NCBI RefSeq assembly: GCF_001514235.1
Contig: NZ_KQ948942.1
Span: 91,343 to 155,342 of the forward strand
DNA length: 64,000 nucleotides
Source of the DNA: Streptomyces caeruleatus
Lineage (GTDB): Bacteria > Actinomycetota > Actinomycetes > Streptomycetales > Streptomycetaceae
Reading direction: 5' to 3'
Shown: positions 41,892-51,287 of the stretch, in pieces
How the letters are laid out: every line of letters starts with the position of its first letter
Position numbering within the stretch: the stretch's first letter is position 1
Notes under the pieces: model-generated
What the model was told of the DNA's origin: nothing
Seen by the model: the letters and a program-made list of their open reading frames with translations, nothing else
Databases searched by the model: none
Translations under genes and position numbers: made by a program

Positions 41892-43109
41892 CTACGCGCG
41901 TCCGGCCGACGCCGTGTCGGACAAACCCGCCCGACAGGCCTCGGCATCGTCCGCGCACCGCACCGAGCGGTACGCGCCAACCCCGATCTCGGCGAAGTTC
42001 GCCACGCTGTCCGTGCCCGGCTCGAAGTAGCCGCCGTGCCCCTTGGCCTCCCGCGCCGACAGCACCCGGGCGCCGAACACCGAGGACACCGGGTCCTCCC
42101 CGTGTCCCAGCCCGCCGACCTCGAGATACGGCACGTCCTGCACCCAGTCGTCGGCGTCCCGCATCGCCCACACATGGGCGGACGTACGCAGATGGGAGGC
42201 CTTCGAGACCCGCATGCCGGGGCTGCCGGCCACCGCTATGTCGGCCACTCGCTCCGGCAGCGCGGGCGCGGCGATCCCGCACAGCACCGAGCCGTAGCTG
42301 TGGCAGAAGAGGGAGACCGGCGAGACGCCGGGCAGGGCCCGCACCAGTGCTTCCAGTCGTACGGCCCCGCCCGCGGCCCGCATCGCGGTCGCCGAGTCGA
42401 TGCCCAGCCCGCTCGGCGCCGTGTAGTCGGCCCAGGCGATCACGGCCGTACGCGTCGACGGGCTGGCCTCGCGCTCGGCGTCGTACAGGGACTGGGCCAT
42501 GCCGACCGGCGCGGAGTACTTGCGGCTGGTGCGCTGGAAGGTCAGCAGGTCGGTGTCGACGCCGGGGACGACGACCGAGATCCGCTCGGCCTTGGCCAGG
42601 TCGCCGAACACCTCGGCGGCCCGTCCCGAGCCCTCGGGGTCGAAGGCGAGGATGTTCCGGTCCGTCCGCATCATCGACTCGAAGCGGTGCATACGGCGGC
42701 CCGCCTCGCGCTGCCCGTCGGGCGTGAGCTTCTTGTCGTACATGCGTTTGCGCTCGACCTCGCGTGCCTCGTGGAGGGCGAGCCGGTTGGCGCGGTAGCG
42801 CAGGTCGACCGGAGCGCCGTTCATGTTGCCGACCGCGAGCGGATAGCGGCGTACGAGATCCGTGCGCTGGGTGTCGGTGAGCGAGGTGAAGAACCGGGCG
42901 AGCCGCGTGGGGGAGGACGTCGCGGTCGGCAGTCGGTGTCCGGCGACGCTGCCGTCCTCCCAGGCGCTGAGCGAGGCCTGGAGCGGAGAGGCGGTCCGGT
43001 GGTGACGCAGGGCGGTCCAGCCCGTGGTCGCCAGCATCACGAACACCACGGCCAGTGCGAGCAGAGCGCGCCAGACGTTCAGTTGCGGGGACGTGTCGAA
43101 GGAAGTCAC
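41892..43109 (-). CDS. Membrane-anchored alpha/beta hydrolase (DUF1023 family)
   Basis: 405 aa. One N-terminal membrane span (ALLALAVVFVMLATTGW) would place the enzyme outside. The DUF1023 hydrolase domain has VVVPGVDTDLLTF, AWADYTAPSGLGIDSATAMR, the nucleophile elbow FCHSYGSVLCG (Ser) and AVAGSPGMRV, with a late His (AKGHGGYF). The substrate is unknown. It follows a TetR gene on the same strand by 93 bp. Confidence 0.9.
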   Translation of the reverse strand: MTSFDTSPQLNVWRALLALAVVFVMLATTGWTALRHHRTASPLQASLSAWEDGSVAGHRLPTATSSPTRLARFFTSLTDTQRTDLVRRYPLAVGNMNGAPVDLRYRANRLALHEAREVERKRMYDKKLTPDGQREAGRRMHRFESMMRTDRNILAFDPEGSGRAAEVFGDLAKAERISVVVPGVDTDLLTFQRTSRKYSAPVGMAQSLYDAEREASPSTRTAVIAWADYTAPSGLGIDSATAMRAAGGAVRLEALVRALPGVSPVSLFCHSYGSVLCGIAAPALPERVADIAVAGSPGMRVSKASHLRTSAHVWAMRDADDWVQDVPYLEVGGLGHGEDPVSSVFGARVLSAREAKGHGGYFEPGTDSVANFAEIGVGAYRSVRCADDAEACRAGLSDTASAGRA

Positions 43110-43202
43110 TGGGAGGACACACTAGGAGAACGAGAGGGTCTCGCGTTAACCAAGTGATGGGTATCACGTTTTGATCAAGGTGGCGGCAACACGCCCATGA
43201 CC

Positions 43203-43829
43203 TCAGTGTGTTCGCCAGCTCTCGCTGAGTGCCGGGCCGACCTGTTCGAGATATGAGACGGTCAGTGCCCGCATGGCGTCCAGGCTGAAATCCTCCCCGA
43301 CACTCCACTGACGCTCCGTCAGCCGCATCACGCCGCCGAAGACCGCCACCGCCAGCCGCGGCCGCGGATCCGTGTCCAGGTCGACGCCCTCACGCTCGGC
43401 GAGGACGGCCGCCAGCGTCTCCTCGACCTCGGCCGAGCGGCGCAGATGGGCGGCGAGCAGGGCGGGCGTCGACTCGACCACCCGGCACATACGCAGATAC
43501 AGCTCGACCGGCGCGATGGCCTCGATCACGTCGTTGAGCGTGTCCCAGCCCTCCAGCACCGCCTGCCGCAGCGCCTCCATCGGGGCCTCGTGCGGCGGGC
43601 GCTCGCGCACCGACTGGAGGAAGTGCGCGACTGTCACCTCCATCAGGGCGAGGGCCGCCTCCTCCTTGCCGGCGAAGTAACGGAAGAACGTGCGCTGCGA
43701 CACATCGACGGCCTCCGCGATGTCGTCGACCGTGGTGCGCTCGTACCCCTCGGTGGTGAAGAGCTCCAGCGCGGTACGCAGCAGTGCTTCCCGGGTGCGC
43801 TGCTTCTTGCGTTCGCGCAGTGATTCCAT
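43203..43829 (-). CDS. TetR-family repressor divergent from MFS exporter
   Basis: 208 aa. The HTH is TTVDDIAEAVDVSQRTFFRY, followed by FAGKEEAALALM and a variable ligand-binding domain. The start faces the MFS exporter gene across 66 bp that contain a promoter with an inverted repeat. This layout suggests that it represses the exporter until a drug or metabolite binds. Confidence 0.93.
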   Translation of the reverse strand: MESLRERKKQRTREALLRTALELFTTEGYERTTVDDIAEAVDVSQRTFFRYFAGKEEAALALMEVTVAHFLQSVRERPPHEAPMEALRQAVLEGWDTLNDVIEAIAPVELYLRMCRVVESTPALLAAHLRRSAEVEETLAAVLAEREGVDLDTDPRPRLAVAVFGGVMRLTERQWSVGEDFSLDAMRALTVSYLEQVGPALSESWRTH

Positions 43830-43858
43830 AGGTGTCAGTTAGCGACTTGTGAAATGGT

Positions 43859-43896
43859 TTGTCAATTGTCAGTGGCTGTCACTAGCCTCGAACACA
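43859..43896 (+). promoter_or_regulatory. Probable promoter and TetR operator of the MFS gene
   Basis: TTGTCA (43859-43864) and TAGCCT (43883-43888) are 18 bp apart. The dyad AGTGGCTGTCACT (43871-43883) overlaps the promoter. A start of transcription about 7 nt after the -10 would coincide with the ATG at 43896, giving a leaderless message. There is no Shine-Dalgarno sequence before this ATG, which agrees. Confidence 0.6.
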
Positions 43897-45515
43897 TGAC
43901 TAGTCGGACCACCATCAAGACGACCGGGACGGGGGACCGGGCACCAGAAGCCCCGTCGGACGCGGCGCCGGCCAAGGGGCTGCGCGGCCACCCCTGGTTC
44001 ACCCTCATCACCGTCGCGGTCGGGGTCATGATGGTGGCCCTCGACGGCACCATCGTGGCCATCGCCAACCCGGCGATCCAGAAGGACCTGAGCGCGTCCT
44101 TCGCCGAGGTGCAGTGGATCACCAACGGCTACTTCCTCGCCCTCGCGGTCTCCCTGGTCACCGCGGGCAAGCTCGGTGACCGGTTCGGCCACCGGCAGAC
44201 CTTCCTCATCGGCGTCGTCGGCTTCGCCGCCGCCTCCGGAGCGATCGGCCTGTCCAGCAGCATCGGCGCGGTCGTCGTCTTCCGTGTCCTCCAGGGCCTG
44301 TTCGGCGCGCTGCTGATGCCGGCCGCGCTCGGTCTGCTGCGGGCGACCTTCCCGGCCGAGAAGCTCAACATGGCCATCGGTATCTGGGGCATGGTCATCG
44401 GCGCCTCCACCGCCGGCGGCCCGATCCTCGGCGGCGTCCTCGTCGAGCACGTCAACTGGCAGTCGGTGTTCTTCATCAACGTGCCGGTCGGCATCCTCGC
44501 CGTCGTCCTCGGTGTGCTGATCCTGCTCGACCACCGCGCCGAGAACGCCCCGCGCTCCTTCGACATCCTGGGCATCGTCCTGCTGTCGGCCGCGATGTTC
44601 TGCCTGGTCTGGGCGCTCATCAAGGCCCCGGCGTGGGGCTGGGCCGACGGCAAGACATGGCTGTTCATAGCCGGGTCGGTGGTGGGCTTCGCGCTCTTCG
44701 CCCTCTGGGAGACAAAGGTGAGGGAGCCGCTGATCCCCCTCGCCCTCTTCCGCTCGATCCCGCTGTCGGCGGGCGTGGTGCTGATGGTCCTGATGGCCAT
44801 CGCGTTCATGGGCGGCCTGTTCTTCGTGACGTTCTACCTCCAGAACGTCCACGACATGAGCCCCATCTACGCCGGTCTGCACCTGCTCCCGCTCACCGGC
44901 ATGATGATCGTCGGCTCCCCGCTCGCGGGCGCGATGATCACCAAGCTCGGCCCGCGGGTCCCGCTGGCGGGCGGCATGGCGCTCACCGCCATCGCCATGT
45001 ACGGCATGTCCACGCTGGAGACGGACACCGGCAGCGGCGTGATGTCGCTCTGGTTCGCCCTGCTCGGCCTCGGTCTCGCGCCGGTCATGGTCGGCGCCAC
45101 GGAGGTCATCGTCGGCAACGCGCCCATGGAGCTGTCCGGTGTCGCCGGCGGTCTCCAGCAGGCCGCGATGCAGATCGGCGGCAGCCTCGGTACGGCCGTC
45201 CTCGGCGCCGTCATGGCCTCCAAGGTCGACAGCGAACTCGCCGGCAACTGGACGTCCGCGGGGCTGCCGCCGCTGACCGCCGCGCAGGAGGCCCAGGCTT
45301 CCGAGGCGGTCCAGGTCGGCGTGGCGCCGCTGGCCCCGGGCACGCCGGACGCCATCGCCGCGAAGATCACGGACGTGGCGCGTGACACGTTCATCTCGGG
45401 CATGAGCCTGGCGTCCCTGGTCGCCGCGGGCGTTGCGGTCGTCGCGGTCTTCGTGGCCTTCCTCACCAAGCGAGGGGAGAACGCGGAGGCGGGCGCGGGG
45501 GCCGCGCACATCTGA
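43896..45515 (+). CDS. MFS drug exporter, DHA2 (EmrB/QacA) family
   Basis: 539 aa with about 14 membrane spans. Family motifs are MVALDGTIVAIANPAI in span 1, LGDRFGHRQTFLIGV (motif A), LMPAALGLLRATFP and INVPVGILAVVLGVL (motif C region). It exports hydrophobic drugs or metabolites by proton antiport. The ATG at 43896 was chosen because it starts a normal cytoplasmic tail; an upstream in-frame GTG lies inside the promoter. It is probably controlled by the divergent TetR protein. Confidence 0.94.
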   Translation: MTSRTTIKTTGTGDRAPEAPSDAAPAKGLRGHPWFTLITVAVGVMMVALDGTIVAIANPAIQKDLSASFAEVQWITNGYFLALAVSLVTAGKLGDRFGHRQTFLIGVVGFAAASGAIGLSSSIGAVVVFRVLQGLFGALLMPAALGLLRATFPAEKLNMAIGIWGMVIGASTAGGPILGGVLVEHVNWQSVFFINVPVGILAVVLGVLILLDHRAENAPRSFDILGIVLLSAAMFCLVWALIKAPAWGWADGKTWLFIAGSVVGFALFALWETKVREPLIPLALFRSIPLSAGVVLMVLMAIAFMGGLFFVTFYLQNVHDMSPIYAGLHLLPLTGMMIVGSPLAGAMITKLGPRVPLAGGMALTAIAMYGMSTLETDTGSGVMSLWFALLGLGLAPVMVGATEVIVGNAPMELSGVAGGLQQAAMQIGGSLGTAVLGAVMASKVDSELAGNWTSAGLPPLTAAQEAQASEAVQVGVAPLAPGTPDAIAAKITDVARDTFISGMSLASLVAAGVAVVAVFVAFLTKRGENAEAGAGAAHI

Positions 45516-45841
45516 GTTCCCCTATCAGGGTGACAGCCCTGAAGATCCCTCCCAGCCGGGGTGCGCCGCAGGTCACAGTGGGTCAAGCCAGGGCCTGCGG
45601 CGCGCTGCCGGAGGGGGTCAGCGCGCCGCGGCCCGGACACGCAGGCATGAGAAGCGCACCGTGGGTACTCGCCAAGTCGAACGCCGAATCAGGGAGTTGA
45701 CGGTACGCGCAGGCGCCCCCGCTCACGTGGCCGGACGTGGTCACGGACCGGGCCGGATCGCGCGTTCGCCTGCGGCGGGCCGGGCCGGCCGGAAACGCCG
45801 TAGGGGTACCGACCGTCGCGGGCTGCGGGTGGTGTGTGCCT

Positions 45842-46062
45842 GGCCGCGCAGTTCCCCCCGCCCCCAGGAGGGCGCTGCGCGCCCACACCACCCGGACCGC
45901 CGACGATGCGGCGGCCCACCCAGGGGCGCGGGGAACTGCGCGACCAGCCACACACCACCCGCGGCCGCCGTCGCACCCAGGACAGAGGGCGCTGCGCGCC
46001 CACAGCAGCTGGACGGCCGGCGCTGCGGCGGCCCACCCAGGGGCGCGGGGAACTGCGCGACC
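45842..46062. repeat. REP-A cluster: one inverted and two direct copies
   Basis: An inverted copy at 45842-45865 (GGCCGCGCAGTTCCCCCCGC) is followed by direct copies at 45923-45945 and 46040-46062. The last two lie in a ~117-bp tandem duplication beginning near GCGCCCACA. This makes up most of the 605-bp gap between the convergent MFS and K+ channel genes. Bases 45516-45840 hold no gene I can support. Confidence 0.88.
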
Positions 46063-46120
46063 AGCCACATACCACCCGCGGCCGCCGTCGCACCCAGGGC
46101 CCCGAGTCCGTAGGCGTCCC

Positions 46121-46882
46121 CTACCGCCCCCTCTCCTCACCCATCTGCCCCGGCACCCTCGCCCCCGACAGCGAGGCGACCTCCGCGCGCAGGGCACGGA
46201 CCTCCTCCGTCAGCAGGTGTATCGCCTCCGTCTGGCGGCGCTCCTCCACGTCGTCCATCTCGAACCGCGCTATGAACCACGCGGCGATGTTCGCGGTCAC
46301 CACGCCCAGCAGGGCGATCCCGGACAGCATCAGCCCCACCGCGAGCATCCGCCCCACGCCCGTGGTCGGCGCGTGATCCCCGTACCCGACGGTCGTCATC
46401 GTGGTGAACGACCACCACACCGCGTCACCCAGCGTCTTGATGTTCCCGTTCGGCGAGTCCCGTTCCACGGACAGCACGGCCAGCGACCCGAACATCAGCA
46501 GCCCCACCACCGCCCCGGCGACATACGTGGTCAGCCGTATCTGCGAGGCCATCCGCGCCCGCTGCCCCACCAACAGCAGTGTCGAGACGAGCCGCAGCAG
46601 CCGCAGCGGCTGTATCAACGGCAGCAGCACCGCGCACAGGTCCAGCCAGTGCGACCGTACGAACTCCCGGCGCCGCCCGGCGAGTACGAGCCGGACGACG
46701 TAGTCCAGCGCGAAGGCGCCCCACACCACCCACTCCACCGCGAGGCACACCTCCACCACGGAGGCGCTCGCGTCGGGGTCGACGATCGGCACCGCGTAGG
46801 CCACGGCGAACGCCAGGGCCAGACCGAAAAGGGGCCGCTGGGTGTGCCGTTCCCAACGCGCTTGTGCCACCGCTCGCTTCAT
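46121..46882 (-). CDS. Voltage-gated-type potassium channel subunit
   Basis: 253 aa. Six membrane spans are predicted by eye. The selectivity filter TTMTTVGYGD lies between the last two spans, and a modest S4-like segment has Arg residues (LIQPLRLLRLVSTLLLVG). The C-terminal coiled-coil-like tail (VEERRQTEAIHLLTEEVRAL) probably supports tetramer assembly. It resembles KvAP-like prokaryotic channels. The ATG at 46882 was preferred to an in-frame start 57 bp upstream. Confidence 0.92.
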   Translation of the reverse strand: MKRAVAQARWERHTQRPLFGLALAFAVAYAVPIVDPDASASVVEVCLAVEWVVWGAFALDYVVRLVLAGRRREFVRSHWLDLCAVLLPLIQPLRLLRLVSTLLLVGQRARMASQIRLTTYVAGAVVGLLMFGSLAVLSVERDSPNGNIKTLGDAVWWSFTTMTTVGYGDHAPTTGVGRMLAVGLMLSGIALLGVVTANIAAWFIARFEMDDVEERRQTEAIHLLTEEVRALRAEVASLSGARVPGQMGEERGR

Positions 46883-46973
46883 GGCCGCATCGTAGGAAAT
46901 GTGAAGGGGTGGTGTAGCCCGCGGGTCACCCACGGGCACACCACCCCGTCAAACGGTTGACGGACGCCGGAGG

Positions 46974-49721
46974 CTACGCGTCGCCGCCCGCCGCCCCCGG
47001 GTCCGCGGCCGACGCGTCGAGCAGCTGGTACCGGTCGATCGCCTGCTTCAGCACCGACCGGTCCACCTTCCCTTCCTTCGCCAGCTCGGTCAGGACCGCC
47101 ACCACGATCGACTGCGCGTCGATGTGGAAGAAGCGGCGAGCCGCGCCACGGGTGTCCGCGAAGCCGAAACCGTCCGCGCCCAGCGACTGGTACGTACCCG
47201 GCACCCACCGCGCGATCTGGTCCGGCACCGACCGCATCCAGTCGGAAACGGCCACGAACGGCCCCTCGGCCCCGCTCAGCTTCCGCGTCACCCACGGCAC
47301 CCGCTGCTCCTCCTCCGGGTGCAGCAGGTTGTGCTCCTCGCACTCCACGGCCTCACGCCGCAGCTCGTTCCACGAGGTCGCCGACCACACGTCGGCCTTC
47401 ACGTTCCACTCCTCGGCGAGGATCTTCTGCGCCTCGACCGCCCAGGGAACGGCCACACCGGACGCGATGATCTGCGCGGGGATGGAACCCGCCGTGCCCT
47501 CGCCGACCCGGTGGACGCCCTTGAGGATGCCCTCGACGTCCACGTTCTCCGGCTCGGCCGGGTGCTGGATCGGCTCGTTGTAGACGGTCAGGTAGTAGAA
47601 GACGTCCTCACCGTGCGGGTGCTCCTCGGAGCCCCCGTACATCCGCCGCAGACCGTCCTGCACGATGTGCGCGATCTCGTACGAGTACGCCGGGTCGTAC
47701 GCGACACAGCCCGGGTTGGTCGAGGCGAGCAGCTGCGAGTGGCCGTCCGCGTGCTGGAGTCCCTCACCGGTCAGGGTCGTACGGCCGGCGGTCGCGCCCA
47801 GTACGAAACCGCGCGCCAACTGGTCCGCCATCTGCCAGAACTGGTCGCCGGTGCGCTGGAAACCGAACATCGAGTAGAAGACGTAGACCGGGATCAGCGG
47901 CTCGCCGTGCGTGGCGTACGCCGAACCCGCCGCGATCAGCGAGGCCGTACAGCCGGCCTCCGAGATGCCGTCGTGCAGCATCTGGCCCTGCGGCGACTCC
48001 TTGTAGGCGAGGAGCAGCTCACGGTCGACCGACTCGTACTGCTGGCCGAGCGGGTTGTAGATCTTCGCACTCGGGAAGAACGAGTCCATGCCGAACGTGC
48101 GGTACTCGTCCGGCGCGATCAGCACGAAACGCCTGCCGATCTCCTTGTCCCGCATGAGGTCCTTGAGGAGCCGGACAAAGGCCATGGTCGTCGCGATCGA
48201 CTGGTGACCGGAGCCCTTCTTCACGGTCGCGTACGTCTTGTCTTCCGGCAGCGCCAGCGGCTTCGACCGCACGACGCGCGTCGGGACGTAACCGCCGAGC
48301 CCCTGGCGGCGGTCGTGCATGTACTGGATCTCCTCGGAGTCCCGCCCCGGGTGGTAGTACGGCGGCACCCCGCTCTCCAGGTCCTTGTCGGCGATCGGCA
48401 GGTGCAGCCGGTCGCGGAAGCGCTTGAGGTCGTCGACCGTCAGCTTCTTCATCTGGTGCGTGGCGTTGCGGCCCTCGAAGTTGGGACCGAGCGTCCAGCC
48501 CTTGATCGTCTTGGCGAGGATCACTGTCGGCTGGCCCTTGTGCGCCTTGGCCGCCGAGAACGCCGCGAAGATCTTCTTGTGGTCGTGACCGCCGCGGCCC
48601 AGGTGCAGGATCTGGTCGTCGGTCATGCCCTCGACCATGGCGCGCAGCCGCTGGTCGTCACCGAAGAAGTGGTCCCGGATGTACGCGCCGGTCTCGGTGG
48701 CGTAGGTCTGGAACTGGCCGTCCGGCGTGGTGTTCATCCGGTTGACCAGGATGCCGTCGCGGTCCTGCGCGAGCAGCGGGTCCCAGGTGCGGTCCCAGAT
48801 CAGCTTGATCACGTTCCAGCCGGCGCCGCGGAAGATCGACTCCAGCTCCTGGATGACCTTGCCGTTGCCCCGTACCGGGCCGTCGAGGCGCTGCAGGTTG
48901 CAGTTGACCACGAAGGTGAGGTTGTCCAGGCCCTCGCGGGCGGCGATGGACAGCTGGCCGAGCGACTCCGGCTCGTCCATCTCGCCGTCGCCCAGGAACG
49001 CCCACACATGCGACTTGGAGGTGTCCGCGATGTCGCGCGCCTCCATGTAGCGGTTCATCCGGGCCTGGAAGATCGCGCCGATCGGGCCGAGGCCCATCGA
49101 CACCGTCGGGAACTCCCAGAAGTCCGGCATCGAGCGGGGGTGCGGGTAACTCGACAGGCCGTACCGCGCCTTCGACTTCTCCTGGCGGAACGCGTCCAGG
49201 TTCTGCTCGCTGAGGCGGTCCAGCAGGAACGCGCGGGCGTAGATGCCCGGCGAGGCGTGGCCCTGGAAGAAGACCTGGTCGCCGCCGTCGCCCTCGTCCT
49301 TGCCCCGGAAGAAGTGGTTGAAGCCCACGTCGTAGAGTGAGGCGGAGGACGCGAAGGTGGCGATGTGACCGCCGACGCCGATGCCGGGACGCTGGGCCCT
49401 GGACACCATCACCGCGGCGTTCCACCGGGTGGCGTTGAGGATCTTGCGCTCGATCTCCTCGTTGCCCGGGAAGAACGGCTCGTCCTTGGTGGCGATCGTG
49501 TTGACGTAGTCCGTGCTGCGCATCTCGGGGACGGCGACACGCTTCTCGCGGGCCCGCTCGATCAGCCGCAGCATCAGGTAGCGGGCCCGCTCCCGGCCGC
49601 GCTCGTCCACAGCGGCGTCAAGGGAGTCGAGCCACTCCTGGGTTTCCTCGGGATCGAAGTCAGGAACCTGACTCGGAAGGCCGCCAATGATGATCGGGTT
49701 GCGATCGGATCCGGAAGCCAC
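46974..49721 (-). CDS. aceE: Pyruvate dehydrogenase E1 component, homodimeric (AceE)
   Basis: 915 aa, the size of homodimeric actinobacterial/E. coli-type E1. It decarboxylates pyruvate with thiamine diphosphate and feeds acetyl groups to E2. The ThDP motif begins FLGDGEMDEPESLG, followed by the expected NLTFVVNCNLQRLDGPVRGN. Early motifs are YVNTIATKDEPFFPG and VGGHIATFASSASLYDVGFN. No E2 or E3 gene is adjacent, as is usual in actinomycetes, where the complex is mixed with 2-oxoglutarate dehydrogenase. It starts 362 bp from the divergent DUF3052 gene. Confidence 0.97.
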   Translation of the reverse strand: MASGSDRNPIIIGGLPSQVPDFDPEETQEWLDSLDAAVDERGRERARYLMLRLIERAREKRVAVPEMRSTDYVNTIATKDEPFFPGNEEIERKILNATRWNAAVMVSRAQRPGIGVGGHIATFASSASLYDVGFNHFFRGKDEGDGGDQVFFQGHASPGIYARAFLLDRLSEQNLDAFRQEKSKARYGLSSYPHPRSMPDFWEFPTVSMGLGPIGAIFQARMNRYMEARDIADTSKSHVWAFLGDGEMDEPESLGQLSIAAREGLDNLTFVVNCNLQRLDGPVRGNGKVIQELESIFRGAGWNVIKLIWDRTWDPLLAQDRDGILVNRMNTTPDGQFQTYATETGAYIRDHFFGDDQRLRAMVEGMTDDQILHLGRGGHDHKKIFAAFSAAKAHKGQPTVILAKTIKGWTLGPNFEGRNATHQMKKLTVDDLKRFRDRLHLPIADKDLESGVPPYYHPGRDSEEIQYMHDRRQGLGGYVPTRVVRSKPLALPEDKTYATVKKGSGHQSIATTMAFVRLLKDLMRDKEIGRRFVLIAPDEYRTFGMDSFFPSAKIYNPLGQQYESVDRELLLAYKESPQGQMLHDGISEAGCTASLIAAGSAYATHGEPLIPVYVFYSMFGFQRTGDQFWQMADQLARGFVLGATAGRTTLTGEGLQHADGHSQLLASTNPGCVAYDPAYSYEIAHIVQDGLRRMYGGSEEHPHGEDVFYYLTVYNEPIQHPAEPENVDVEGILKGVHRVGEGTAGSIPAQIIASGVAVPWAVEAQKILAEEWNVKADVWSATSWNELRREAVECEEHNLLHPEEEQRVPWVTRKLSGAEGPFVAVSDWMRSVPDQIARWVPGTYQSLGADGFGFADTRGAARRFFHIDAQSIVVAVLTELAKEGKVDRSVLKQAIDRYQLLDASAADPGAAGGDA

Positions 49722-50083
49722 GCTGGTCCTTACCTGTCAGAGGGCTGTGTTTCGGGGGTTTCTGGGCGTCTGCACCGCTCCCCATCGTGTACCTCGGGGG
49801 GCCAAACGTCATCTCTACTGCGAGGTAACCGTTTCCTGGCCAACGGTGGAGCCGTGACCGATGATTCCCAAACGCACAAAGGGGGCAGATTGGTGTGGTG
49901 CGCGTCACCCTGAGACGATGAGGGCGTGCCTGGAGTTGCGGTGACACGTTCACGATCGTCACCGTTTCGGCGGTCTGAACGGCCGGGTACTTGCGCGATC
50001 CGCCCCGCCCGTGTGGACTACGGCCAATGCTTCGCGCACGCGCGTGGCTGAGACATTCCCAAAACATGATCAGGAGGCAAACC
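49722..50083. promoter_or_regulatory. Divergent control region of aceE and DUF3052 gene
   Basis: A 362-bp gap without a gene. It is less G+C-rich than the flanks and includes a dyad CGGTGAC (49939-49945) / GTCACCG (49958-49964) with a 12-bp spacer, placed ~120 bp before the DUF3052 start. AGGAGG lies directly before that start codon. I could not assign promoters with confidence. Confidence 0.4.
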
Positions 50084-50518
50084 GTGAGCGCGACCGCGGA
50101 CCACGCGGAGGAGCGGACCCTTGCCGAGAGGCTGGGGTTCCAGCCCGAGCAGGTGGTCCAGGAGATCGGCTACGACGACGACGTAGACCAGGAACTCCGC
50201 GAGGCCATTGAGTCAGTCACCGGCACAGAGCTCGTGGACGAGGACTACGACGACGTCGCCGATGCCGCGGTGCTGTGGTTCCGCGACGAGGACGGCGACC
50301 TGACGGATGCACTGGTGGACGCCACCACGTACATCGAAGAGGGCGGCGCGATCCTGTTGCTGACGCCGAAGACCGGCCGTGACGGCTACGTGGAGCCCAG
50401 CGAAATCTCGGAAGCCTCCACCACGGCGGGGTTGTCGGCATCCAAGAGCGTCAGCGTCGGCAAGGACTGGAGCGGCAGTCGGCTGGTGACGCCCAAGGCC
50501 GCGAAGTCCAAGAAGTAG
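50084..50518 (+). CDS. DUF3052 family protein
   Basis: 144 aa from a GTG preceded by CAGGAGGC, which decides the start; in-frame starts upstream give Arg-rich sequence. The family core is LAERLGFQPEQVVQEIGYDD and DVDQELREAIE, then VLWFRDEDGDLTDALVDA and LLLTPKTGRDGYVEPSEI. It is acidic and cytoplasmic. Function is unknown. The family is typically next to aceE in actinomycetes, which is a context clue only. Confidence 0.92.
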   Translation: MSATADHAEERTLAERLGFQPEQVVQEIGYDDDVDQELREAIESVTGTELVDEDYDDVADAAVLWFRDEDGDLTDALVDATTYIEEGGAILLLTPKTGRDGYVEPSEISEASTTAGLSASKSVSVGKDWSGSRLVTPKAAKSKK

Positions 50519-50609
50519 CGGTTCGAAAGTGGCCGTCGGCTGAAACGCTGCCGTCCACTGGGGTGGCCGTCCCTGGGGGCCGCGTCCCCAGACCCCCGCA
50601 TCGGCCCTG

Positions 50610-50677
50610 AAAGGGCCTCGTCCTCAATCGCCGGACGGGCTGATGGTGCCGGGCCGGGCTGAGAAGCCCGGCCCGGC
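50610..50677 (+). terminator. REP-B-like remnant and terminator hairpin after DUF3052 gene
   Basis: CCTCGTCCTCAATCGCCGGACGGGCTG is a diverged, inverted form of the REP-B unit (50610-50642 region). It is followed by a perfect hairpin with 13-bp arms GCCGGGCCGGGCT (50648-50660) and AGCCCGGCCCGGC (50665-50677), loop GAGA. This is a strong terminator for the upstream gene. Confidence 0.75.
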
Positions 50678-50759
50678 ATTTGCGTACCGCCCAGCATTCT
50701 GCGCCCTGCCCGACACCCGTGCGGCCTGGCATCCACGTCCGCCACCGCCTCGGCATCCC

Positions 50760-51130
50760 CGGGCGGCCCGGCACTTGCGTGGCCTCGCATCCGCGTCCGG
50801 CCCGGCGTCTGCGTCCGAGGCCCGCATCCGCGTCTCGTCCCCTGGCTTGTGTCCGGCCCCGCATGGGCGTCTCGTCCCCTGGCTTGTGCCGGCCCCGCTT
50901 TCGCGTCTCGCCCCCGCCTTGCGTCCGGCCCCGCATGGGCGCTCGTTCCCTGCCTTGCGTCATGGCCCCGCATGGGCGTCTCGCCCCCTGCCTTGCGTCC
51001 GGCCCCGCTTTCGCGTCTCGCCCCCGCCTTGCGTCCGGCCCCCCCCGCACCCGCGTCTCGCCCCCGCCTTGCGCCCGGCCCCGAATCCACGGCCGCCCCC
51101 GCCCCCGCCCCCACCCCTGCGCCCGGCCGG
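50760..51130. repeat. Degenerate 36-40-bp tandem repeat (VNTR-like) before the peroxiredoxin gene
   Basis: About seven units of roughly CGTCTCGCCCCCGCCTTGCG then TCCGGCCCCGCATGGG or TTTC. CGTCTCG-like phase points are near 50831, 50868, 50904, 50940, 50977, 51014 and 51054. A C-rich tail follows to 51130. The array lies in the 769-bp gap 50519-51287. One forward frame through it is open into the peroxiredoxin, but the Pro/Arg/Ala translation looks like composition only. Confidence 0.85.
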
Positions 51131-51287
51131 GCATCCGTGTCCCGCCCGTGCATCCACGCCCGCCCCCGCCCCTGCGCCCGGCCGGGCCGGGCGTCCGCGT
51201 CCCGCCCCCGCCTCCTGCGTGGCCCCCGGTGATCGCTGCGTAGGGTGGGTTCCACCCGAACAGCCCCACGAAGGGACATCTACGACG

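Noticed and set aside
50643..51287. N-terminal extension of the peroxiredoxin through the minisatellite
   Set aside because: The translation is a Pro/Arg/Ala repeat with no domain, while the ATG at 51288 starts the conserved peroxiredoxin sequence.
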